64,000 bases of DNA from Erysipelothrix sp964410635 (GTDB taxonomy: Bacteria > Bacillota_I > Bacilli_A > Erysipelotrichales > Erysipelotrichaceae). A program made the translations under genes and the position numbers. Positions 1 to 8,287 of the stretch are shown here, piece after piece (position 1 is the stretch's first letter; each line of letters opens with the position of its first letter). Where the stretch lies: assembly GCA_964410635.1 (NCBI GenBank), contig CAYPHX010000001.1, forward strand, positions 49,162 through 113,161, read 5' to 3'. The notes beneath the pieces are model-generated. The model was not told the origin of the DNA. It made no database searches and saw only the letters and a list, made by a program, of their open reading frames with translations.

Positions 1-227
1 TGCTGGGAGTTATTCTTGCATTTCAGGTACTAACACTACCAATCGAGTTTGATGCATCCGCAAGAGCTCTAAAGAACATAGAAGCACTACATATCGTTGA
101 TCCTGTAGAGCACAATGGCGCTAAAACAATGCTCACAGCTGCAGCACTTACATATGTCGCAGCAGTAGCCGGTTCTGCACTAAACTTAATGCGCTTTATT
201 TCAATTAGAAATAGTCGCAGAAATTAG
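1..227 (+). CDS. YugP-type zinc metallopeptidase, C-terminal fragment
   Basis: The reading frame is open from the window edge to TAG at 225-227. It encodes a hydrophobic tail with the motifs LTLPIEFDAS, AKTMLTAAALTYVAA and a closing basic RNSRRN. This matches the C-terminus of the YugP/PF04298 neutral zinc metallopeptidase family, integral membrane proteins whose HExxH site lies further upstream and is outside this window. The two hydrophobic stretches are consistent with membrane segments. Cellular function in this family is poorly defined. It is followed after 35 bases by the secreted-protein gene on the same strand and may be cotranscribed with it. The family assignment rests on about 75 residues only. 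Confidence 0.75.
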   Translation, partial: LGVILAFQVLTLPIEFDASARALKNIEALHIVDPVEHNGAKTMLTAAALTYVAAVAGSALNLMRFISIRNSRRN

Positions 228-262
228 GAAATAAAAAATAAAACACATACTTTTAATTAGAG

Positions 263-1492
263 GTGATTCATATCTTTAATAAAGTAAGTGTTTTTTTATT
301 ATCCATATCCATGCTAACCAGTACAAATTATATCAATGTACAAAGAAACAAACTAAACTATGAAGTACTCGCTGTTTCTAGGGTCAATAACAGCTTATAC
401 ATTGATGGTTGGGCAACAATGCCCTCAACACAAAACTTCACCTCCAAAAGCTCCCATGCGTACCAGCTAGAGTTGAAATCTAAGAACGATTTAATCAATA
501 TTAACGGAAAATTGACCAATCAGGATTTAACAAAGCAAATGGAATATCGAGGCAATCCAAAATGTTCAAGTAGTAGCACCAACAATATTAATTGTAATTA
601 TGATCATAAAAATGTTGGTTTTAGGTTCGAAGTAAACCTCAATCAATTAAAAACAAATGAGAACTATCAGGCATATCTAAAAATGAATGCAAAACAAGCA
701 AAAACAAATTACAGGATTCCACTTTTCTACGTGAAAGAAGGGGCGACTAATATCAGCTATAATGGTCGACAATATCTTATTAACAGTGACTTTAAACATA
801 CAAAGCTTCAAGTCTACTCATCTGCACTAGTCGCACGATCAGGGCCCAGTCCATTAACTGCACCCATAGAAATTGGGAAGTCATGTTCAAGTGCACACGG
901 AAACACTGGATTTTTATTGCAAAATGCGCAATTTAATCATATTAAGGATGTCAATATATATAATAAACAAATCACATATTTCAAGGTAAGGGTAGGCGCA
1001 TATGGTTGTGTTAATCAAAGAATGCGAGTTGTAGAATCAACCAGCTCAAATCGCTATACTCACATACCAAGTACACATACAAACTATATCGGTGAGCCTA
1101 TGACCATCAGAGTAAGACAGATTGAAAGCAAACCCGTCTTAACGAGTGAAAATATAGAAATCATGCAATACAGTACTTATGATCCATATTTCAAAGTTTT
1201 TGCGAGTGACACCCATGATGGTAATATTACAAGTAAAATTACATTAAAGAGTAATACAGTCAACACAAGGATACCTGGTGAGTATCAAACATGCTACACT
1301 GTTACAAACACATTTAATAATACAGCACAAAGCTGCAGGTTTGTAAAAGTAATACCTATACCAAGCAAGAGACGTTTTATTAGCAAATACACAGCCCATA
1401 ATACTAGGCTATCACGATGGAATCGAGAAGATATAAAGGAAAGACTTCAAAGAGATGATAATGTAAGAATTCTAGAGTTCTATAAACCATGA
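263..1492 (+). CDS. secreted Ig-like (DUF5011-type) protein of unknown function
   Basis: The frame encodes 409 residues from a GTG at 263. A hydrophobic segment near residues 7-20 looks like a signal peptide without a lipobox. Residues about 40-170 form an Asn/Ser-rich region containing the motif LYIDGWATMP. Residues about 290-365 (PVLTSENIEI to CRFVKVIP) resemble the Ig-like DUF5011 fold of Firmicutes surface proteins. Six cysteines fall into three close pairs, so disulfides are possible. No LPXTG motif or C-terminal anchor is visible, so it is probably released. The best Shine-Dalgarno (259-267) overlaps the GTG and is spaced correctly only for an in-frame ATC at 272-274; the next ATG is at 311. 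The true start is therefore uncertain. I do not recognise a specific function. Confidence 0.7.
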   Translation: MIHIFNKVSVFLLSISMLTSTNYINVQRNKLNYEVLAVSRVNNSLYIDGWATMPSTQNFTSKSSHAYQLELKSKNDLININGKLTNQDLTKQMEYRGNPKCSSSSTNNINCNYDHKNVGFRFEVNLNQLKTNENYQAYLKMNAKQAKTNYRIPLFYVKEGATNISYNGRQYLINSDFKHTKLQVYSSALVARSGPSPLTAPIEIGKSCSSAHGNTGFLLQNAQFNHIKDVNIYNKQITYFKVRVGAYGCVNQRMRVVESTSSNRYTHIPSTHTNYIGEPMTIRVRQIESKPVLTSENIEIMQYSTYDPYFKVFASDTHDGNITSKITLKSNTVNTRIPGEYQTCYTVTNTFNNTAQSCRFVKVIPIPSKRRFISKYTAHNTRLSRWNREDIKERLQRDDNVRILEFYKP

Positions 1493-1494
1493 AA

Positions 1495-1526
1495 AAAACG
1501 TAACTACTGTCAGTTACGTTTTCTTT
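1495..1526 (+). terminator. intrinsic terminator after the secreted-protein gene
   Basis: An 11-bp perfect stem (1495-1505 with 1512-1522) encloses a 6-nt loop and is followed by a T-rich run. It starts 3 bases after the stop codon of the secreted-protein gene. No clear terminator for deoB, which ends on the other strand at 1635, is seen in the AT-rich 1527-1634 stretch. Confidence 0.85.
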
Positions 1527-1634
1527 TAGAAATAACACTATAATTAAGATATCAATACAACTGCGCATAATGTATATTATGTAAGTTATATATTATTATC
1601 TATATGTGTTAATCCCTATTATTGTAAATAAAAC

Positions 1635-2819
1635 TTATTTTAAGTCTTTTAGATTGGATCTTCCATACTCAGGTAAACTCACATTAAAGTTATCTGATAT
1701 CGTAGCTCCTATATTCGCAAAGGTACTATCTTTGTCTAACTCTCTCATATCTTTTAAACTTGGTGAATAATAAAGAACTGGAATTTCTTCACGTGTATGA
1801 TCTGTTCCTGGAAACGTTGGATCGTTACCATGGTCTGCAGTAATGATGAGTAAGTCATCTTCTTTAATGAGTGGTAGAAGTTCTCCTAATTGAACATCAA
1901 ACTCCTCAAGTTGTTTAGCATACCCTTCTGGGTTACGTCTATGACCCCATAAGGCATCGAAGTCTACTAAGTTTACAAATAGAAGCCCTTCAAAGTCTTT
2001 ATTTTTAACAATTTCGATAGTTTTTTCCATTCCATCAAAATTACTCTTTGTACGTTGTGCTTCTGTAATACCTTCATTATCAAAGATATCAACGATCTTA
2101 CCAACTGAAATTACATCATAATTATTCTCTTTGAGTGTATCAAGTACAGTTTTATTAAATGGTTTGAGTGCATAGTCATGACGATTAGGCGTACGTTTGA
2201 ATTCGCCTTTCTTAGGACCGATAAATGGTCTTGCGATAACACGCCCTACTTTCCATTCATCTCTCATTGTAAGTTCACGCGCTATCTCACAAACTCTGTA
2301 TAATTCTTCAAGACCAAATGTTTCTTCATGTGCAGCAATTTGAAGGACACTGTCAGCTGATGTATAAACTATCATTTTTCCAGTTTCCATATGTTCTTCG
2401 CCTAAAGCATCTAGAATTTCAGTACCACTTGATGCGTAATTACCGATAATACCATGACCTGTTTTTGCTTCGAGTTCATCTAGTAAATCTTGAGGAAAGC
2501 CTGATTCTGTAAATGTAATAAAAGGCTTATCAATATAAAGGCCCATAATTTCCCAGTGTCCTGTCATTGTATCTTTACCCAATGATGCTTCTTGTAATCT
2601 TTGAGTATATGCTAGTGGGTTTGATACAGGTTCAATACCTTCTATTTTATGTAGATTACCCATTCCAAGGGATTGCATCACAGGCATATTTAAGCCATTT
2701 ACAGCTCTTGCGATGTTTCCAAATGTATCTGATCCAACATCACCATATTCAGCAGCATCATGTGCTGCACCGATGCCTACTGAGTCCATTACTATATTAA
2801 TAATTCTTTTATATTTCAT
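1635..2819 (-). CDS. deoB: phosphopentomutase DeoB
   Basis: This enzyme interconverts ribose-1-phosphate or deoxyribose-1-phosphate with the 5-phosphate, feeding nucleoside catabolism. The product is 394 residues, the usual length. It carries the N-terminal metal-site motif NIVMDSVGIGA, the phosphothreonine motif GKDTMTGHWE and the C-terminal metal-binding TADHGND and GTDHTREE of the alkaline-phosphatase superfamily. The frame is open 11 codons further upstream, but the ATG at 2819 is preceded by a good AAGGAGATAA site and gives the family N-terminus MKYKRI. The start overlaps the end of xerD by 11 bases, implying translational coupling. The xerD-deoB order is the same as ripX-drm in Bacillus, although no purine nucleoside phosphorylase follows here. 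Confidence 0.95.
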   Translation of the reverse strand: MKYKRIINIVMDSVGIGAAHDAAEYGDVGSDTFGNIARAVNGLNMPVMQSLGMGNLHKIEGIEPVSNPLAYTQRLQEASLGKDTMTGHWEIMGLYIDKPFITFTESGFPQDLLDELEAKTGHGIIGNYASSGTEILDALGEEHMETGKMIVYTSADSVLQIAAHEETFGLEELYRVCEIARELTMRDEWKVGRVIARPFIGPKKGEFKRTPNRHDYALKPFNKTVLDTLKENNYDVISVGKIVDIFDNEGITEAQRTKSNFDGMEKTIEIVKNKDFEGLLFVNLVDFDALWGHRRNPEGYAKQLEEFDVQLGELLPLIKEDDLLIITADHGNDPTFPGTDHTREEIPVLYYSPSLKDMRELDKDSTFANIGATISDNFNVSLPEYGRSNLKDLK

Positions 2820-3732
2820 TTGAGTTATCTCCTTTTTTACTAAAATTAACATCTAAGAAGTTGTCATATTCTTCTTTTAACTTTTCGTTATCGACATGCG
2901 TATAAATTTGTGTTGTCTTAATATCGCTATGTCCTAATATTTCTTGAATAACACGTAGATCAACAGACTTATTTAACATATTTGTTGCTAAAGAATGTCT
3001 CAGTGTATGGGCTGAAATTTTCTTAGTAATTCCAACTTGGTTCCTTCTATATTGTATCATTGTATGAATATATTGGCGTGTTATTTGATTACCTCTTTCA
3101 GTAATAAATACAACATTAGACTTATAAGTTTCAAATTGTGGCCTGACAATATCAATATAATACTTTAAAGACTTAAGCGCCTCACTTGATATTGGAACCA
3201 TCCGTTCTTTATTACCTTTACCAATAATCTTGAGCCATTTTTCTTCAAAGAATATTTGAGTAAATGTTAAATCTACACATTCACTTACCCTTATTCCTGT
3301 AGCAAATAGAACTAAAAGAATTGCTTTATCCAGTGAATCTTTCAAAGTTTCTTCTGGAAATGAGAATAATTTTTGCAAATCACCCTCATTTAAGCTTGAT
3401 GGAAGCCTTTTGATGTCTTTTTTACCAGATAAATACGAGGTAACATTATGATCAACTAGATTATATTGTGTTAGATACTTAAAGAAATTTCTTAAAGTAG
3501 AAATCTTGCGTGTCACCGATGTGCTCGCATATTTATCTTCTAAAAAAGAGACATAATCTAAGAGTATCTCATAATCAATATCTTGATATGAATCAATCTC
3601 TTCTTCTTGTAGATATTGCATAAATTGATCTAAATCTTGAAGATATGCAGCAACTGTTTGTTCTGACTTTGGCTCTGTGTATTGAATATAGAAGATATAA
3701 TCATTCTTTATTGTATTGATATCTTTATTCAT
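2809..3732 (-). CDS. xerD: tyrosine recombinase XerD (chromosome dimer resolution)
   Basis: The product is a site-specific recombinase of about 307 residues with an N-terminal SAM-like core-binding domain (about 5-95) and a C-terminal catalytic domain. All six active-site positions are visible: Arg in TGIRVSE (about 149), Lys in GKGNKE (about 173), His and Arg in HTLRHS (243, 246), His in GHSD (269) and the nucleophile Tyr in QIYTH (278). Length and context (xerD-deoB) point to the housekeeping Xer enzyme acting at dif rather than a phage integrase. A GTG sits immediately before the chosen ATG. The start overlaps the dinB stop, and no strong ribosome site is seen, so it is probably read by coupling. 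Confidence 0.88.
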   Translation of the reverse strand: MNKDINTIKNDYIFYIQYTEPKSEQTVAAYLQDLDQFMQYLQEEEIDSYQDIDYEILLDYVSFLEDKYASTSVTRKISTLRNFFKYLTQYNLVDHNVTSYLSGKKDIKRLPSSLNEGDLQKLFSFPEETLKDSLDKAILLVLFATGIRVSECVDLTFTQIFFEEKWLKIIGKGNKERMVPISSEALKSLKYYIDIVRPQFETYKSNVVFITERGNQITRQYIHTMIQYRRNQVGITKKISAHTLRHSLATNMLNKSVDLRVIQEILGHSDIKTTQIYTHVDNEKLKEEYDNFLDVNFSKKGDNSNEI

Positions 3733-4891
3733 CACTTAACAACTTACTGGCTCGCTTGAAGACAGAGCCAAATTCTTCATTGAGTTCTGATATCATAGAA
3801 TCAGTATCTAAATCTTTACTGACTGTAAATAAGTCTAATTGTTCTTCAATATTTTCTGTTTCTTTAAGATTTGCAAGACCAACAGAAATAAAGTTAACAC
3901 CTGAGTGATCATCGGCCTCAAATTCTGCATAAAGGCTCATGACACGTTCTAATATTTCATCTTGATTGTTTAAGTATTTATCTAATGTAATGGATCGAGC
4001 ATGGGTTTTCATATCTTCAAATCTTATAGAGAATTGAATAGTTTTACCCATTAACTGACTTGCTTTAGCGCGTCTTTCTAACTCTTTAATCTCATGTAAT
4101 ATCTTTTCACGTAGTTCATCATAATCATAGATTGCTTGAGCAAAAGTTTGTGATTGGCCAATCGATTTAGTACTGTTACTTAGATCTAATTGATTGGATC
4201 CTCTACCATTTGCATAATCTATAAATACTTGGGCTCTATTACCCAAAATAACTCGTAATTGATCAAAAGATACATTGTTTAAATCACCAATAGTATGGAC
4301 ATTTAATGCCTTTAATCTTGGGACTGTCTTCTTCCCTATTCCATGCATTTCTTCAATTGGCAGTGGCCAAAGTTTACTTTCAACTTCTCTAATTCGTAAA
4401 ACAGAGATTCCCAATGGTTTTTCCATGTCTGATGCCATTTTAGCCAAGAATTTATTGGGTGCGACACCAATACTGACAGGCAATCTTAACTCTTCTAAGA
4501 TTGTCTTTTGAATTGATGTTGCTAGATCTAAAGGTCTTTTATACTCTTTTATCGCATCTGTTACATCAACATACACTTCATCTATAGATGCTTGTTGCAC
4601 CATAGGTGAATAAGATCTTATGATTTCAACAAAGGCTTCAGATAACTCTGTGTAGAGTTCAAAATCAAGCTCAACAACAACTAAGTCAGGACACAATCTT
4701 TTGGCATGTGATAGTGGCATTGCACTGCCTACACCAAATTTTCTTGCTTCATAAGATGCAGTTGTGACAACAGATCCTTGAACATCACGACAAACAACTA
4801 CCGGTTTACCTTCAAGTGAAGGGTCTTCTATTAAATGCGCACTTGCAAAAAAGGCGTTAATATCTATATGAAATATAACTCTTGCAGACAT
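3725..4891 (-). CDS. dinB: DNA polymerase IV (Y-family translesion polymerase)
   Basis: The product is 388 residues. The palm motifs FHIDINAFFAS and QASIDEVYVD carry the catalytic acidic residues, and helix-hairpin-helix residues (about 175-210) and a little-finger domain (about 235-345) follow. Near the C-terminus, QLDLFTV matches the sliding-clamp binding motif. The family copies damaged templates without proofreading. The ATG overlaps the recN stop by one base (TAATG), so dinB is the downstream partner in a recN-dinB-xerD-deoB run. No LexA-like box of the Bacillus type was found upstream of this run, so SOS control is not supported by the sequence. Confidence 0.93.
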   Translation of the reverse strand: MSARVIFHIDINAFFASAHLIEDPSLEGKPVVVCRDVQGSVVTTASYEARKFGVGSAMPLSHAKRLCPDLVVVELDFELYTELSEAFVEIIRSYSPMVQQASIDEVYVDVTDAIKEYKRPLDLATSIQKTILEELRLPVSIGVAPNKFLAKMASDMEKPLGISVLRIREVESKLWPLPIEEMHGIGKKTVPRLKALNVHTIGDLNNVSFDQLRVILGNRAQVFIDYANGRGSNQLDLSNSTKSIGQSQTFAQAIYDYDELREKILHEIKELERRAKASQLMGKTIQFSIRFEDMKTHARSITLDKYLNNQDEILERVMSLYAEFEADDHSGVNFISVGLANLKETENIEEQLDLFTVSKDLDTDSMISELNEEFGSVFKRASKLLSDE

Positions 4892-6528
4892 TAAACAGCC
4901 TTCCCTTCTTCGATTAATTTTCTAGCCGCATTAATGGAGTCTTCATTTAAGATTCCCATCATCATAATGGCTAAATGTGCTTCTTTTTCTTCATCACTCA
5001 TCAGATTTACATGTGTAATACTTGTATTGTCTGTATCTTCTTTTGAGATAAGGTAATGGTCTGTCGCACATACTGCAACTGCAGGTAAATGTGTAATTGA
5101 TATGACTTGCTTTTCTTTAGAGATTTGACGCATTTTCTGTCCAATCTTAAAGGCAACAGTTCCACTGACTCCTGTATCAATCTCATCAAAAATGAGTGTA
5201 GAGATACTTTGTACTTTTGAAAATACAACCTTAAGTCCCAACATAACGCGACTCAATTCACCACCTGATGCTACTTTAGATAATTCAGCTACAGGCATTC
5301 CTTTATTCATACTAATCATAAACTGAACCTGGTCAAAGCCCTCTTTATTAAAGTCTATTTGATTAAAATGAACTTCAAATACAGCATTATTGAGTGATAG
5401 GTCTTTTAATTCTTTAATGATGTATTTCTCTAAAAGTTTTGCTGCATCTTGTCTTTGTTGACTCAATTTATTTGCATCATTTTCTAAGCGTAATTGAATC
5501 TCTTTTAACTCATTTTGAAGGTCTGTCTTAAAGTCTTCATAATGCTCTGCTTTTCTTATTTGTGTTTCTAACTCTTCTTTTTTACTTAATAAGCTCTCAA
5601 TCGTACCGTGTTTACGTATCATCTTTGTATACTGCAGCATACGTTTATTCATACGCTCAAATTCATACTCATCAAAGATAAAATTATCATTCATGTGTGA
5701 AATTTCATGTGAAATATCTTCAAATTGGTAGTATAAATCATGATACTGTTCTTTAAGCGATTCAATATTATCAAATAAAGGGAGTAGTTCATGTAAGCTA
5801 CCCATAATATTTAAATCACGACTGAGTGCAGACTCGATTGTATTGAGGTCTTGTTTATTTCGTTCGTAGTTTTCTAAATGTTTCAGTGATTCATCTAATG
5901 AATCATAATCTTCTTGAGTTGGATTCAGTGTTTCTATATCTTTAAGTAAAAACTTAGAGAAAGCCAGTGCATCTGCATCAAGAACACTACTGTTGAGTAA
6001 ATCTATTTCTTTTAATTTATTTGTATATTCTTTATAAGTTTCTTTATATTGATTTAAATAAGTATCGTCATTCATATAAGATTGAAGTAAATTTAAATGA
6101 TTACGCGCACTCAATAAAGCATGTGTGTCATGTTGTGAGTGTATATCTATAACAAGTGACAGTACTGATCTAATTTCTTTTAATGTGACTACACGTCGAT
6201 TTATCCTAGCAATACTGCGTCCACTACGATTCATTTCACGTGAGAATACAGTGACATCTTCTGAATCGATGTCAAAACCCATCTCTTGAAGTAACTGTGT
6301 TACAGGATCTGACTTTTTAAACATGAAGACTGCTTCTACAATACTTGCATCACCGTGTAGACCCACTATTTGTGATGTGCTACGCTCACCGGATACAAAG
6401 TTTAAGGCATCAACAAACAGGGACTTCCCTGCTCCTGTTTCACCTGTAAACACGTTAAAATGATCTGAGAGTGTCAGATTTATTTCTTCTATTAAAATAA
6501 AGTTTTTAATATATAAATTCAGTAACAT
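4891..6528 (-). CDS. recN: DNA repair protein RecN
   Basis: RecN is an SMC-like ATPase acting early at double-strand breaks. The 545-residue protein has a Walker A motif (GETGAGKSLF) near residue 30, a central pair of coiled-coil arms (about 155-370), the ABC signature VASGGELSRVML and the Walker B stretch LIFDEIDTGVSG. The ATG at 6528 is followed by the typical N-terminus MLLNLYIKNF. Only 7 bases separate it from the DXS-like gene upstream. In Bacillus the gene follows dxs-yqxC-ahrC; here yqxC and ahrC (argR) are absent and recN directly follows the DXS homologue. Confidence 0.94.
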   Translation of the reverse strand: MLLNLYIKNFILIEEINLTLSDHFNVFTGETGAGKSLFVDALNFVSGERSTSQIVGLHGDASIVEAVFMFKKSDPVTQLLQEMGFDIDSEDVTVFSREMNRSGRSIARINRRVVTLKEIRSVLSLVIDIHSQHDTHALLSARNHLNLLQSYMNDDTYLNQYKETYKEYTNKLKEIDLLNSSVLDADALAFSKFLLKDIETLNPTQEDYDSLDESLKHLENYERNKQDLNTIESALSRDLNIMGSLHELLPLFDNIESLKEQYHDLYYQFEDISHEISHMNDNFIFDEYEFERMNKRMLQYTKMIRKHGTIESLLSKKEELETQIRKAEHYEDFKTDLQNELKEIQLRLENDANKLSQQRQDAAKLLEKYIIKELKDLSLNNAVFEVHFNQIDFNKEGFDQVQFMISMNKGMPVAELSKVASGGELSRVMLGLKVVFSKVQSISTLIFDEIDTGVSGTVAFKIGQKMRQISKEKQVISITHLPAVAVCATDHYLISKEDTDNTSITHVNLMSDEEKEAHLAIMMMGILNEDSINAARKLIEEGKAV

Positions 6529-6535
6529 AAAACAC

Positions 6536-8218
6536 CTACTCTACTACTTTTAATATATGTTCAACATTTAAGTGAAACTTCATTTTTAAATCTTTTGCAT
6601 GCAGATTTAAATCAGTATGCATTAAATTATAATTATATAGTCTGTGCGTTTTAATTAGAGGTTTGAGTACCCCATATAAAGTATGATAAATATCCTCTAA
6701 ATCATAAATAATTACAGGTAAATTCATTTCATTGATCAAATCGATGAAATCTCTATCAATATTAAATACGGAGCGTGTATTCACAAGCCAATATGGTAAG
6801 TTGTTTACTTCTATCTTATTACTGACTGCTTCAGCTGTGGGTCCATAAGTAAAAATAACTGCTTTTGGATTGTTTGTTAGTTTATTAATATCCCATGTTA
6901 GGACTGTGTTTTCATTATTCTCTTGATAGGCTTCTGATACATCAGGAATACGTAAAATACTTAAGTCAAAATCTTTTTGAGCAAGTATTGCATTTAATAG
7001 ACCAACAGATTCATTAATATTCTTACCCATAAATATATTTGAAGTAATTAATGCACTGTGGCCAACATCAAAGATTCCTTGTTTAACTCTGTTTCCTGAA
7101 TCATTTAAGCCAGAATCACGAAGAATAAAAAGAATATTCTTAGCTGTACTTAATTGTTCTTCAACAAGTGGAATAACGTGTTTAAATTGATAGGAACTAA
7201 CCACAAAAACTACGCGCTTATTCAGCATCAATAAACCTTTCGCAAAATCAACCAGGGATTGAATTGTACCAGTACTGACATAGTAGTGATCTGGAAAATT
7301 AATTGCGAATTCTGCAAGATGTTCCTTATTTTTTGAAATATCTGCACAAACAAGCACATCATCATATTGACTTAATGTTCTGTCTACTGCGTCTAAGTAA
7401 GAAACATAGTGCTCTGGTAAACCCACTTCAGTTTTAAATGATGGTAGTTTAAGGTTTTGTAGTGATTGTAAGTTAGAATTAATGTGAACTAGATGCAACC
7501 CTTTAGCGCCTTTAACATTCTTAAAAACCCTAAGTTGCTCATTGAGGCCGTCCCCTTTTAAAGGTCCATGGTAATCAAATCCAAATTGTGTAAAGATGGA
7601 TGGTTCCACAAGAACCCCTTTAAAACCCTCTTTTACTTTACTGAGGGTTTCTAAAATTGGCATTCCTACTGGATTATTTAGTATGTGTTTTAAATCTTTT
7701 TTGAAGCTGGTATATGTATTGCTCATTCTTAAGGAGTTAATCCATAAGTTTGTTGCAGGTTTCTCATTAAAGAGTGATCCCATTGGATCAAAAAAGATAA
7801 TACTCATATTTGGTTTATGGTTGTTAATTTGAATTAGAGATTCAAAACTTTTACCATAATTCATAGAAAAGTCGTCCATAAGGACCACTGTATCCATATT
7901 ACTTTCTAGCGCAATGGCCAATGACACACCCAAAACATCACTGGGATGATTTGAAAGGTAAACATGTGTCAAACTCACATTAAAATGTGATTCCAAGGCT
8001 TCTTGTACATAGTATTTTACTTCATTGTCTATAATAAGATTCGTATGATTAAAATCATGGGTGCTATTTAAACTCATGATTGTTTCTAAGGAAGAAAGAC
8101 TTTGAATTACAGTATCTTTACTTAGTTTAGGATCTTTGATAAATTGTTTAGACAACTGATCCACTAAGTCTTGTTTTTCTGTGTAATCTATCGTACTTAA
8201 TATTTGATATAAAGACAT
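6536..8218 (-). CDS. degenerate DXS homologue, predicted catalytically dead
   Basis: The 560-residue protein aligns along its length with 1-deoxy-D-xylulose-5-phosphate synthase. Examples are FTQFGFDYHGPLKGDG against the family's FEELGF-YIGPVDGHD, and INFPDHYYVSTGTIQSLV against EFPDRFFDVGIAEQHAV. It occupies the normal dxs position between ispA and recN. The active-site signatures are gone. The GDG start of the ThDP/Mg motif reads DDF (115-117). The catalytic Glu of IAEQHAV is Ile 319, and the following His is Ser 321. The N-terminal region is shorter than in DXS, which usually has about 620 residues. The open frame has no internal stop, so it appears maintained as a protein. It could be a pseudoenzyme, a structural relic or a regulator. 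DXS activity is not supported. It has its own promoter at 8251. Confidence 0.8.
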   Translation of the reverse strand: MSLYQILSTIDYTEKQDLVDQLSKQFIKDPKLSKDTVIQSLSSLETIMSLNSTHDFNHTNLIIDNEVKYYVQEALESHFNVSLTHVYLSNHPSDVLGVSLAIALESNMDTVVLMDDFSMNYGKSFESLIQINNHKPNMSIIFFDPMGSLFNEKPATNLWINSLRMSNTYTSFKKDLKHILNNPVGMPILETLSKVKEGFKGVLVEPSIFTQFGFDYHGPLKGDGLNEQLRVFKNVKGAKGLHLVHINSNLQSLQNLKLPSFKTEVGLPEHYVSYLDAVDRTLSQYDDVLVCADISKNKEHLAEFAINFPDHYYVSTGTIQSLVDFAKGLLMLNKRVVFVVSSYQFKHVIPLVEEQLSTAKNILFILRDSGLNDSGNRVKQGIFDVGHSALITSNIFMGKNINESVGLLNAILAQKDFDLSILRIPDVSEAYQENNENTVLTWDINKLTNNPKAVIFTYGPTAEAVSNKIEVNNLPYWLVNTRSVFNIDRDFIDLINEMNLPVIIYDLEDIYHTLYGVLKPLIKTHRLYNYNLMHTDLNLHAKDLKMKFHLNVEHILKVVE

Positions 8219-8250
8219 AGACTTCTCCTCTCAATGATAACTCTTACATT

Positions 8251-8259
8251 ATTATATCA
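8251..8259 (-). promoter_or_regulatory. extended -10 promoter for the DXS-like-recN-dinB-xerD-deoB run
   Basis: Read on the minus strand the site is TGATATAAT, an extended -10 element (TG-n-TATAAT), in the 69-base space between ispA and the DXS-like gene. No good -35 is present 17 bases upstream. A GAGAGGAGAAG ribosome site precedes the ATG at 8218. Confidence 0.6.
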
Positions 8260-8287
8260 TATGTACAGCTTTGTTTTAAATACTAAA

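Noticed and set aside
2809..3735. Tyrosine recombinase considered as a phage or genomic-island integrase
   Set aside because: Length, XerD-type motifs, the conserved xerD-deoB order and the absence of flanking att-like repeats or phage genes point to the housekeeping enzyme.
6536..8218. Reading the gene as a functional 1-deoxy-D-xylulose-5-phosphate synthase
   Set aside because: The ThDP-binding GDG and the catalytic Glu and His positions are all replaced.
8219..8287. A LexA/SOS box before the recN-dinB run
   Set aside because: No sequence close to the Firmicutes LexA consensus was found near the promoter at 8251.
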